This document shows positions 42,422-52,100 of a stretch of 64,000 bases of DNA, piece after piece (positions within the stretch are counted from its first letter, which is position 1; every line of letters begins with the position of its first letter). This stretch comes from Homalodisca vitripennis (lineage: Eukaryota > Arthropoda > Insecta > Hemiptera > Cicadellidae). Below the pieces are notes generated by a model. The model was not told the origin of the DNA. It saw nothing but the letters and a program-made list of their open reading frames with translations, and made no database searches. Location of the stretch: NCBI RefSeq assembly GCF_021130785.1, contig NW_025777625.1, positions 1 to 64,000 on the forward strand, given 5' to 3'. The position numbers and the translations under genes were made by a program.

Positions 42422-43313
42422 GTCTAAGGAGCTTTCAGCTAAAGGGAAACAGTTTTACAGCGATAAAAAGCAATATGTTTATAAAGGTAGGCAGCACTAT
42501 GTAGAGGAAAGTAAAGAATCAGCAGAGTCCGGTTCAGATAATCACTGGAAACATAAAGACAATGACGATGTGTATGACATTTCCAATCTATTTACGGTTA
42601 AAGAAATAGAAACTAAGATTAATAAAATTGAGCCAATAACGGTACAGTTATTAGTGGAAAGTAAGGAAATTGTATTTGAAGTCGATAGTGGAGCTTGTGT
42701 TTCAGTTATGTCAGAAAAAGATTGTAAGACTAAGTTAGGAAATATAAACATGTATCCAACTAGCTTAGTATTAAGTTCATATACACATGAAAAGATCAGG
42801 CCTTTAGGTAAGGTTATGGTCAATGTACAACATAAAGGTAAAGAGAAACAATTAGCTTTATACATCGTAGCTAATGGGGCTAATCCCTTGTTAGGGCGTG
42901 ATTGGATGCAAGCATTAGATTTAACAGTTAGAGTGCCTAGTAATGTAAACAATGTACAGTCAGCCGATCGCACGAGCATGGTGGGGGTTGTGCCAACTGC
43001 AGGCGGCAGCGCGGCAGACGCATGCACGCCTGTCAGTGGAAGCCACAACACACCTGTAGAGGTAAACAAACAAACATCTGTCAATCCGTCTGTTGTCAAC
43101 AACAACAAACAAGTAGAATTACTGTACAATGAGTTTCCAAATGTATTTACGGATAAGTTGGGATGTTTCAAGGGTGCACCAGTTAAATTAAAGTTAAAAG
43201 AAAATGTAGTACCAAAATACTTTAAACCTAGGACGTTACCTTTTACACTTAAAGAAAAAGTAGAAGCCGAGCTGACTAGACTAGAACAAGAGAGAACGTT
43301 ATTTCACCAGTAG
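42309..43313 (+). CDS. pol: pol part 1: protease and start of RT (frame breaks at 43313)
   Basis: Frame +1 relative to gag and overlapping it by at least 113 bp, so Gag-Pol would need a +1 shift (or -2). No separate ATG is needed; the given start is only the first GTG in a longer open frame. Residues about 110-205 form an aspartic protease with catalytic DSGA at 126-129 and the C-terminal LLGRDW at 194-199. A linker rich in Asn/Thr/Val follows, then ELLYNEFPNVF and the beginning of the RT fingers up to LTRLEQER. The TAG at 43311-43313 comes from a frame change at about 43290-43298, equal to the loss of one base; RT continues in the other frame from 43298. Read as a mutation or sequence error, not a natural end. 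Confidence 0.88.
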   Translation: MSTRVIIVKRRDTLKEFVDRKIMLTNLMRTNQNVFTNRSKELSAKGKQFYSDKKQYVYKGRQHYVEESKESAESGSDNHWKHKDNDDVYDISNLFTVKEIETKINKIEPITVQLLVESKEIVFEVDSGACVSVMSEKDCKTKLGNINMYPTSLVLSSYTHEKIRPLGKVMVNVQHKGKEKQLALYIVANGANPLLGRDWMQALDLTVRVPSNVNNVQSADRTSMVGVVPTAGGSAADACTPVSGSHNTPVEVNKQTSVNPSVVNNNKQVELLYNEFPNVFTDKLGCFKGAPVKLKLKENVVPKYFKPRTLPFTLKEKVEAELTRLEQERTLFHQ

Positions 43314-45046
43314 ATACCAGTGAATGGGGGACTCCCATTGTACCAATTATTAAGGCTAATGGGAAAATAAGAATTTGTGGGGATTATAAAATAACTGTAA
43401 ATCCTTTCTTGGAGGTAGACCGACACCCGTTACCGAAAATTGAAGAAATATTTGCCAGCCTACAAAACGGAGAAAAATTCTCTAAAATAGATTTATCTTC
43501 AGCTTATCAGCAGCTTAAACTAGATGTAGATAGTCAAACGTATTGTACAATTAGCACACACAAAGGATTGTATGCTTACAATCGCCTATGTTTTGGTATC
43601 AGTTCAGCACCGGGAATATTCCAGAGAATAATAGAACGAACATTACAAGGTATCCCGGGGGTAACTGTATTTTTAGATGACATTCTAGTAACAGGTAAAA
43701 ACAATGAGGAACACATGCATAGACTTAGACTAGTGTGTCAAAGACTTGAAGACAATGGGTTCACAGTGAGCAAGAACAAATGTAAATTTTTCTGTGACAG
43801 TTTAGAATATTTAGGTTTTGTTATCAGTAAACAAGGGTTGCATACCGCACCTAGTAAGGTTGAAGCAATTGTCAAGGCACCTGAACCTCAAAATGTGACA
43901 CAGCTTAAAGCCTTCCTTGGTCTTGTTAATTACTATTCACGTTTCATTCCTAGGATATCCACTATTTTAACCCCAATGTATCAGTTGTTAAGAAAGGATA
44001 CCGATTTTGTATTTAATTTAGCATGTAAGAAGGCACTACAAGAGATTAAGCAAAAGTTAATCTCTGCTGAAGTTTTAGCGCATTATGATCCTGCATTACC
44101 ACTAGTGGTAGCCAGTGATGCTAGTCCATATGGCATTGCATCAGTTTTGAGTCAGATTCAATACGACGGTACAGAAAGACCTATATCATTCGCAAGTAGA
44201 GTGTTAAATAGCGCTGAGAAAAACTATTCACAAATAGATAAGGAAGCATTAAGCATTGTATTTGGTGTTAAGAAATTTAGTCAATATTTATATGGTACAC
44301 AGTTTTTGTTAAAGACTGATCATAAGCCTTTAGTGGCTATTTTTGGACCAAAGAAAGGGTTACCTGCTTTCGCAGCCAGTAGGTTACAACGATACGCTTT
44401 GTTTTTAAGTGGTTTCCAATATGAGATTGTGTATGTTAAGTCCCAAAACCATGGCAATGCCGATGGTTTATCTAGATTACCTGTAAATAGTGAGATTAAA
44501 GATGAAATCTCGGATGATGACCTTAATATTAATGTCATAGGTACCTATTTGCAGTGTTTAGCTGAAAATGACATACCATTAAGCTATGTAGACATAAAAA
44601 GAGAATCAATGGTAGATAGTGAAATTAAAAAGGTAATAGCCTATGTAGAATTAGGTTGGCCTATTGTAACTGAACCAGATCTAAAGCCATTTGAAATTAG
44701 ACAGTCGGAATTAACCTTGGAGCAAGGAATCCTAATGTGGGGGTACAGGGTGGTAATACCTAAAAGGTTCAGAATAAACATTCTGAACGAATTGCATACT
44801 TCACACATAGGTATTGTTCGCATGAAGGCATTAGCCCGTGCATATGTATGGTGGCCTAATATCGACCGGGACATAGAACAACTAGCTAACAGCTGTGCAG
44901 CCTGTTTGGAGGAACGAGCAAAACCGCCCAAGGCTTTCCTGCATCATTGGAATGTTCCGGAACGAGTTTGGTCTCGAATTCATATTGATTTTTTTTGGAC
45001 CTTTTCAGTCCAAGTTATTTTTGGTGGTAAAAGATGCGTACTCTAA
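43298..45046 (+). CDS. pol: pol part 2: RT, RNase H and N-terminal integrase (out of frame with both neighbours)
   Basis: Continues pol in the gag frame; no own start codon is expected. Counting residues from the TTG at 43409: RT motif A FSKIDLSSAY (Asp28), the block FGISSAPGIFQR, active site VFLDD (Asp90, Asp91), and YLGF in the thumb region. RNase H follows with Asp237 (SDAS), Glu279 (DKEAL) and Asp304 (KTDHKPL). The integrase zinc domain has His463, His467, Cys496 and Cys499. The frame reads past the first integrase catalytic Asp (codon 44987-44989) and then leaves the integrase sequence at a run of eight T (44989-44996), ending 50 bp later at 45046. One extra T explains the break. Confidence 0.9.
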   Translation, partial: VISPVDTSEWGTPIVPIIKANGKIRICGDYKITVNPFLEVDRHPLPKIEEIFASLQNGEKFSKIDLSSAYQQLKLDVDSQTYCTISTHKGLYAYNRLCFGISSAPGIFQRIIERTLQGIPGVTVFLDDILVTGKNNEEHMHRLRLVCQRLEDNGFTVSKNKCKFFCDSLEYLGFVISKQGLHTAPSKVEAIVKAPEPQNVTQLKAFLGLVNYYSRFIPRISTILTPMYQLLRKDTDFVFNLACKKALQEIKQKLISAEVLAHYDPALPLVVASDASPYGIASVLSQIQYDGTERPISFASRVLNSAEKNYSQIDKEALSIVFGVKKFSQYLYGTQFLLKTDHKPLVAIFGPKKGLPAFAASRLQRYALFLSGFQYEIVYVKSQNHGNADGLSRLPVNSEIKDEISDDDLNINVIGTYLQCLAENDIPLSYVDIKRESMVDSEIKKVIAYVELGWPIVTEPDLKPFEIRQSELTLEQGILMWGYRVVIPKRFRINILNELHTSHIGIVRMKALARAYVWWPNIDRDIEQLANSCAACLEERAKPPKAFLHHWNVPERVWSRIHIDFFWTFSVQVIFGGKRCVL

Positions 45047-45962
45047 GTGGCCAGAGGTGTTGCCCGTTGCTTCAACGGCAGCTGTTCACACGATTGTGAA
45101 ATTAAGGGAATTATTTAGTAGGTATGGTATTGTAGACCACATAGTGTCCGACAACGGACCACCTTTTACCAGTCAAGAGTTTAAAGAATTTTTGATGTCA
45201 AATGGTATCAAACACACGTTTTCACCACCATACCACCCAGAAACCAATGGTTTGGCAGAACGGTCAGTCAGAACTATTAAAAATAAATTGAAAACAGCTC
45301 TTCATAATTCCAAGGATTTAGAATTAGCTTTGAGTAACTTCCTGTTCACTTATAGAAATACAGTGCATTCTACTACCAATCTATCGCCAGCTCAATTAAT
45401 GTTGGGCAGATCGCTAAAGTCTAGGTTAGATTTAATTCGCCCAAATGTTAAAGCAATAATGTCAGATAATCAAGAAAAACAACGATTGTACTATAGGGGT
45501 AGTAAAACTAGACAGTTAGCTATTGGACAACCAATCATAGCCAGAGATTACAGAGGTAGAAATAAGTGGATACCAGGTGTGGTAGTTTCACGATTAGGAC
45601 CAGTCACGTATTTAGTTGAACTGAATACGGGCATGAGGTGGAAACGACATATCGACCAGTTGGTAGGTTTACAGTGTAGTCCGGAAATGTCTGAGTTGAC
45701 AACAATGCCTAGACTCCCAGACGCAAGCGTGGCAACAGAGCACACGCAGGAAACGATCGATATACAGTCGCGGGACAGAGCGAGCGCAAGGTCGCCAGTA
45801 CTTTTAGCAACGACCTTGCCCCCCTCTCCGCAAAACCATAACAATAACAGAAACGCTCAGGGGCAAAGCCCCAGCCCGCGTACAAATGTAAACAATAACA
45901 GTTCCAGCGTTTTCACCCAAACAAATGACACCTGTTCGACGATACCCACTAAGGGATCGTAA
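44997..45962 (+). CDS. pol: pol part 3: integrase catalytic core and C-terminus
   Basis: Continues integrase in the same frame as the protease part, so the two pol breaks cancel. The second catalytic Asp is in SDNGPPF (codon 45150-45152), and the Glu is in LAERSV (codon 45258-45260), an exact D-x35-E spacing. The first Asp lies just upstream in the other frame, so the catalytic triad is split by the T-run insertion. Near 45590-45660 a GPY/F-type module (RLGPVTYLVEL, then WKRHIDQL) ends the conserved part. The last ~100 residues are rich in Ser, Thr, Asn and Pro and end at TAA 45960-45962. No chromodomain is seen. Confidence 0.9.
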   Translation, partial: GPFQSKLFLVVKDAYSKWPEVLPVASTAAVHTIVKLRELFSRYGIVDHIVSDNGPPFTSQEFKEFLMSNGIKHTFSPPYHPETNGLAERSVRTIKNKLKTALHNSKDLELALSNFLFTYRNTVHSTTNLSPAQLMLGRSLKSRLDLIRPNVKAIMSDNQEKQRLYYRGSKTRQLAIGQPIIARDYRGRNKWIPGVVVSRLGPVTYLVELNTGMRWKRHIDQLVGLQCSPEMSELTTMPRLPDASVATEHTQETIDIQSRDRASARSPVLLATTLPPSPQNHNNNRNAQGQSPSPRTNVNNNSSSVFTQTNDTCSTIPTKGS

Positions 45963-46294
45963 ACCTTTAGTCAAAATGGACTTGTAAATACAACCCAATT
46001 GTGACTTGTATATAATTAATATTGTTTAAGCATTATTATTATCGATTTGTTAATTGTGTTCATTCAATGTGTTATTAATTGCTATATTCTGATTTATTGG
46101 TTTTGATTGAAGTGTTTGTGATTTGTGTTAAATGATTATATTGAGTTTGTATTTTGTTCTCTATAATCTATACTTACAAAAATAAAAGAGTATAATGTCA
46201 ATTTTCTTATTCATTGTAATTGATTTAAAATTGGAGAATTGTAAAACAAATTGTAATTGATAAATTTCTAAAATTGTAGGGGACTTATGTATTT

Positions 46295-46305
46295 AAGGGG
46301 GAGGA
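46295..46305 (+). promoter_or_regulatory. Polypurine tract of the LTR element
   Basis: AAGGGGGAGGA lies one base before the 3' LTR, the expected place for plus-strand DNA priming. The stretch 45963-46294 before it is AT-rich 3' untranslated sequence with no env-like frame. Confidence 0.85.
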
Positions 46306-46306
46306 T

Positions 46307-46669
46307 TGTAGTGTATTTAGTGTGAGAAGTACTAAGTTGGTAGGTATCCATAGTGATATTTAATGTCTGCACCAGTGATGTTGGCAGTATGTATTGTCAG
46401 GCGATGTAACATACGATGTGGTCTAAAAGAATAAAGAGTGCTCATAGGCTGCTCTCCTGTGACGTCACATCACGCCACTACCCTACAACCAACGGTCCAA
46501 GCTGGCCAGCCAGCAGTCCACCCGGAGTCCACCACCAGACACCGTCATGTAACCTCCGCGTCCCGTCCGTTCCTTTACGAGCGGTCCTAGAGCAATGTTA
46601 CTCTAAATGTGTAGTTTCATTATTCTTCCCGACCCATAGAGAGTACAGTGTCGACCCGCATACATTACA
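46307..46669 (+). repeat. 3' LTR
   Basis: 363 bp, identical by eye to the 5' LTR, directly followed by the target duplication TAGCC. AATAAA at 46430-46435 would direct 3' end formation. Confidence 0.96.
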
Positions 46670-46674
46670 TAGCC
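46670..46674. repeat. Target-site duplication, right
   Basis: TAGCC directly after the 3' LTR; pairs with 40888-40892. Confidence 0.92.
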
Positions 46675-48777
46675 TATGTTTGATTCCTATACAGTATCGA
46701 ACATCCAAACACCTTTATAAAATTTTCACATAAATACACATAGAATAAAGTGCTGAAATATTATTTTTGGAAGGAAGTAAAAAAAAATAGATAATTTATT
46801 AATAACTAAACAGATTAAAGTTATGCAAGATCATTTATGAAATTGTTATAACAAAATATATCGTAAAAATTATGAGTTTTATTGGACCCTACAAGTTAAT
46901 TTAATACATTATTTCTATTGGGAAAAATACAAATTAGGTAAAGTACTAGATTTAGATTGTTTATATTTTTTTTTAAACATTACATGCATATTTCTAACAC
47001 AGGTGTATTTCATAAGACCTTTACCAAGCTTTAGATAGTGGTAAGTGTAAAGGGACCTTAATTCAGTAATATATGGGAGTATTTTGAAAGAGGCTGATCA
47101 AAATCTATGATAGCTTCATAATTGCATGAGTAAAATAAGCAACGACCTAGAATATACTTTTAGCTGATTTAGAGTCTTAGAAGATACCTGAATATATATT
47201 TTAATCTTGGGATATTTCTGGTACAGGGCTGTCTCAATATTAGCGACAAGTGAAATTATTATTTAGTTTCTTAATTAACTATGAAAATGTATGCATATAT
47301 AAACATTTAAGGAGATAATAAGTTCAGGTCAGAAAACACTGAAAAGTAACATGTTACTTTTAGTATTACACCCTTATGGCGTAATTCAATGCCCTTATTA
47401 GAACCTGCAGGTATTTCGAGAGTAAAAACCAAATCTAAATATTCGGTTTTCTGTTGTTTACAAAAATCTTTCTCCAAGATTTACTTGTTCAAATGAGAAA
47501 TTATGTCATGAAAACACCAATACTATACTGTATATTTCAACTTTATCTTAATACTGTTATCATTTATAATGTTTATATTAACAAATCGTAAACAATTATA
47601 TAAAGGGCGATATTTTAAATTATATTTTAATATTATCAAAGCCTATTTCTCGAAGGGCTGGCAACGTTTCTCTTATACACCAGACATACGTACATCCAAA
47701 GGATATAATGAGATCCAAAGAAGCTATAGAAGACTCATTTCTATAAAGGAGTAATCGATTTTTATAATGGCATATATTGATACATGGGATTCTACTGAGC
47801 GTTTGCGAAGCTTATCTGTCCTCATTGGATAATGATGCACGTTCTTTCATGATATTTGATATGAGCGTTAATGCAGTCTATACCTGAGCGGATTACCTCG
47901 AGATCGTACTAAGGTGTAAGAGCTTGGGATTTGTATGAAGCTTCATTTCCTCATAGTAGAGATCGAGAGGTTCATATATTTCTTCAGTCGACATGAAGTC
48001 AATAATATGCCCACAGCAGTTCTCCCAACATAGATACAACTAACGTTAAACACTTTTTGCTGACATTCAGGTCAAGGTACCTTATCAGATAATGCGATAA
48101 ACCATTCCACTAGGATGCCAAAGACATCCCTCGTAACCTCAAAATTCATCGAATCCTTTAGCGATACATGTAGTCATATTATTTACTTTTACAAATTTAT
48201 ATTCTCGATAAAATTTCCGTTTTGGTGATTATTTTTCTAAAAATATCTAATAATGTACGAATCTATATGCCAATTTTATTCGTTATATTTTAAGTACTTA
48301 TCAATATTTTGCACATTTACAAATAAAATTATTATTACTATTATTTTCAAATAGCTTTCTTTTCGGAGTGATTTTAATTTATAATAATCAAAGCATACCA
48401 TTTAAACCAGAAATGCGCCAATATAAAAAACCAAATATAGTTCAATGGTTTATTGGAGTATTGTAGACGTTAAAACTATATCTTTAACTAACAAACGTAT
48501 TTTACTAACATTATTTTGTGACATTGTAAGAATCCTACGATATTCTACATTAAATACGCCCTTGAATACTTATTTACTACAACCGCAACTGCAAATTAAA
48601 TTTTTATATGTAAAAAATGTAATACTATATCAGATTATGTTTCAAGCGTAAGTTAATATGAAACTACAGGAGGAATATTATAATTCATTTGAACACAGAC
48701 ATAGTTTTACGTCATATACCAGAAGCAGCAAAAAAGTGAACTGGAGGAAAAATCAACGTTTAGAAAAACTTTATATT
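46675..48777. other. Non-coding sequence after the LTR element
   Basis: No gene seen. The stretch 47640-48180 is less AT-rich and has fragments of open frame on the minus strand broken by stops; not identifiable. Confidence 0.45.
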
Positions 48778-49170
48778 AGAGTATATTGCATACGGTACAA
48801 ACACAAAATACTGATCTGGCTTATCTTTGAATAAATATTACTCTGACATGTACAATATTACTTTCGATTCGGTGCCAGCATCAAAACGTTATTTTATCAA
48901 TCTAAACGGGGTGTGATAGTATATTGAATACAGTACAAATATGCAATATCGTTTAGGCTTATCTTTGACTGAACATTACTCTGATGTGTACAATATTACT
49001 TTCGAATCGCTGCCAGAATCAAACGTGATTTCATCAATCTAAATCGTGTGTTGGAGTATATTGGAAATGGTACAAATAAACAATACCGATCAAGCTTATC
49101 TTTCACTAAACATTACTCTGACTTGTACGTCATTGAATTCAAATCGCCGCAAGCATCTAAATTTCATTAC
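48778..49170 (+). repeat. Tandem repeat, period about 137 bp, 2.9 copies
   Basis: Units start with agtatattg at about 48780, 48918 and 49055. Each includes ggcttatctttga/c, acattactctga, tgtacaatattactttcga and a variable atcgctgcca block. The units are diverged by many substitutions. Confidence 0.85.
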
Positions 49171-52100
49171 GAGAAATCCTACAAGAATGAAACAAATTTG
49201 TTTCATTAGCAGATAGATTTTATACAAATATTCAGTATATTCATATTTCCTTATCAGTCTATGCTAAACCAATTAAATCCAAGATATCCAAGATATTAAA
49301 TTGTTTATCTCCCTTACGACCCAGGATCCGTACCAGATTTTTAGTTAATTTTAATTGGTAAATATTTTTGTACCTCTACACTTGCCTTTTTTCAAGAAAT
49401 GATGAAAGTAGTTTCTGAATTAGTGGTGTTCTATGGTTGACCATGGAAAGTTAATCGTTTCTGGGAGTGGAAACCGACAAAACTGTTGGACATAGGTGGA
49501 GGTTATCTAGAGTAGGCTGAACGCAATAATCGTTCTAATGTTCACGTGCAATGACTTAAACTTGTTAAATATATTGCAAAATGTAAGTAAAGTAATCTTT
49601 CTTAACAGAAAATGTAATTCATAAACACAAAGAAGATAAACCAAATCCTATGGAATGGCAAGAAAAATAAGATAAAATAGAAGTCTCCATCGAGACAGGA
49701 GTTTAGAATTGCTCGGAATATTCTTGAATTATTTATTTACCATCAGCTAATTACCTTGAGTTCCGGCATTATTTTCTCACCTTAGATCAACACATAGACA
49801 TTGTTCGTATAGAAGCTACCCTACCTCTTGGAGCATCTAATTAGTTGATATGTTAAACTTTGCTTTATTGTTAATGACAATTTTAATAGCCAAAGGAACT
49901 CGCAAGGTTTATCATACGCTATTGTTTTTATGAGGTATCTTGAATAGGATTTTCAAGATTAGAAGCATATATTTTGGTAACATTCTATTACCAAATAACG
50001 ATTTAATTATTTAATAATTATTACTATTTAATAATTAATAATCTATTACCAAGTGATGATGGACATCTTGAGCTAAGCTATCGTATATAAAATCCTTGTA
50101 GACCATTATCCATTGCGTGTCTACTACTTAAAAACCATTTCGTAACTCCAGTATTCATTTACTAAGTTTAATATTCACAACTTGAGCCAACACACAAGAA
50201 TATTCAACTCTAGAATATCTAAAGTTTAAGTAAATAAAAACTCACAATCTTTATCACTATGCGTAATTAACTCTACCTATATTTTGTATACTACATAAAA
50301 TATAGCTAAAGGTAGAGTTTTTTTTATAAAAAACTTGTTTTTGTTAAAAAAAATCTTTTATCAAATGGTTTCTTTCTAATACTTTATTAATTTTCTCAAT
50401 GTTTGTTATTAAAATCTCACTTTTAAAATATGTAAACTATCATCTGGGCAATATTTTTCAATACATTTTTTTCATATTTCCTTTTGAACTGTATAAAATT
50501 GTACTACATAAAAAGTATTATACATTTCAACAGATACTCCGAGAGCTGGAAAACGATGCGGTGGTCAAGCCGCAATGTCGTTCGTCCCTGCAATCAAGAC
50601 GCTGCAGTGTTGTCTGGAGTAGGTAGGTCTAACGACCACAAATGGTAACCCATCCATTTGTCGTAGCCTCGCTCCTGGCGATCAAATGCCACTTACCCTC
50701 GTCCTTGCTACTCTTCGTCGAACGAAGCCTGCAAATTTCCAACATCGCCCGTGATGTCAATTAAATCACCTTACATCGCATTTGTTGTTTCTGCTTGCTT
50801 TGTAAGTGCATTAGGGGCTATCTGAGGATGTTTACATTTTGCGATTAGGTAGAGCATAGATATTTTTTTATGGGGGTACTAACAGTAAGTTTTTATACTA
50901 AATTCTAAGATTTTTATATTCCTATTTTAGTCAGTAAATCTCCGGTACTTAGTGCACAGATGCTAGCAATGCGGCAGCCAGTGGAGTGTCCGTAATGGGC
51001 TTGAAACTGGCGGAGGATGTATGAGTTGCAGGCGCTGTGTTACAAGTAAGCGACGTGAGTGACGGGGTTAACGAAGGTGAGCCACTTATGTCTCTATATG
51101 CCTTTACGTACGGCTATATCCGATGCTGATTCATACGCCATCATATCAAAATCACAAAAGACAATTGGCGTGATCTGCCAGCTATTCTCAACAATTGACA
51201 CTCAAGTGGATGTACGATATCTGTGACTACATTCGTCAATCGATGATGGCTGTAACATAGCACGGAAACCCTTGTTAAATTTTGATTATTGAAGTCAAAA
51301 GTTAAAGTATTGCCTGAGCGGTATGAAGGGGATTGGAAATTTGTATTTTTGTCTGTCTGTCAGTCTTTACACACTACATCTTGTTTTTTTGAACTTGGAA
51401 TTCCCCATTAAAAGTTATTTTCCTATAAGCAACATACATTTAGATTATGGTGCATGTTCCTCATTGGAATTTGACTGAGGGTTACCAAATATTTTTTACA
51501 TTGGCGCTACGGCTGAAAGTGATGACAGCAGAAAAATATCATTAATTTTATAACGTCAATTTAACAACATAATATTGTAAAACGAGAAGCACTCTTTAAA
51601 TTAACTTACTTACGGTGTAAAATTGTAAAGCTTCAAGGAGAACATTGCTATTTTTAAAAATAATTTGTGTCAAATTAAATATAATTACAGTACAGATCCT
51701 AAACCGTTAAATTTAATACATATAACTATCATCGTCCTATTTTTGTGTTTTCCTAATGTTTTGTGAGTGGTTTAAATTGAATATGATACATTATGTTCCA
51801 ATAATTCTACAATGCCATACAAATATTTCCCATTTTAGTACAAGGTTTTCTAAACTAAAGATTACTTTTAAAATTTATATTCTAATTTAAAATAAATAAA
51901 GTATATTTAATACTGCGTGATATTAAATTTAAATTAACACTATTAAATAACAACTAATAACATACTCATGAACACCTGAAGATGGAGTCTTAGAATCCGA
52001 AATTTACTTTGAACCAATAAAAAAAAAGGGTTGAAGTTGTATTCTTATTAGTTACATTAAACACTTTTTGAGGCTATATCTGTAATATAAATAATAAAAC

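Larger units (their letters stand above)
40893..46669 (+). mobile_element. Complete Ty3/gypsy LTR retrotransposon, mag-like, 5777 bp
   Basis: The element starts TG and ends CA, has two 363-bp LTRs, and is bordered on both sides by the 5-bp target duplication TAGCC (40888-40892 and 46670-46674). Order: LTR, tRNA-Ser-type primer site, gag with two CCHC knuckles, protease, RT, RNase H, integrase, polypurine tract, LTR. No envelope gene is present; the 344 bp between the last pol stop and the 3' LTR are non-coding. Domain order, the FLDD form of the RT active site, and the gag sequence style point to the mag/K02A2.6-like group common in insects. The two LTRs read base for base the same, so insertion was recent, yet pol carries two frame breaks. 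Gene-scale homopolymer indels in a young copy can be real mutations or assembly errors. Confidence 0.95.

Noticed and set aside
42542..43171. 209-codon minus-strand frame inside the LTR element
   Set aside because: Antisense shadow of the protease region; no domain and no support.
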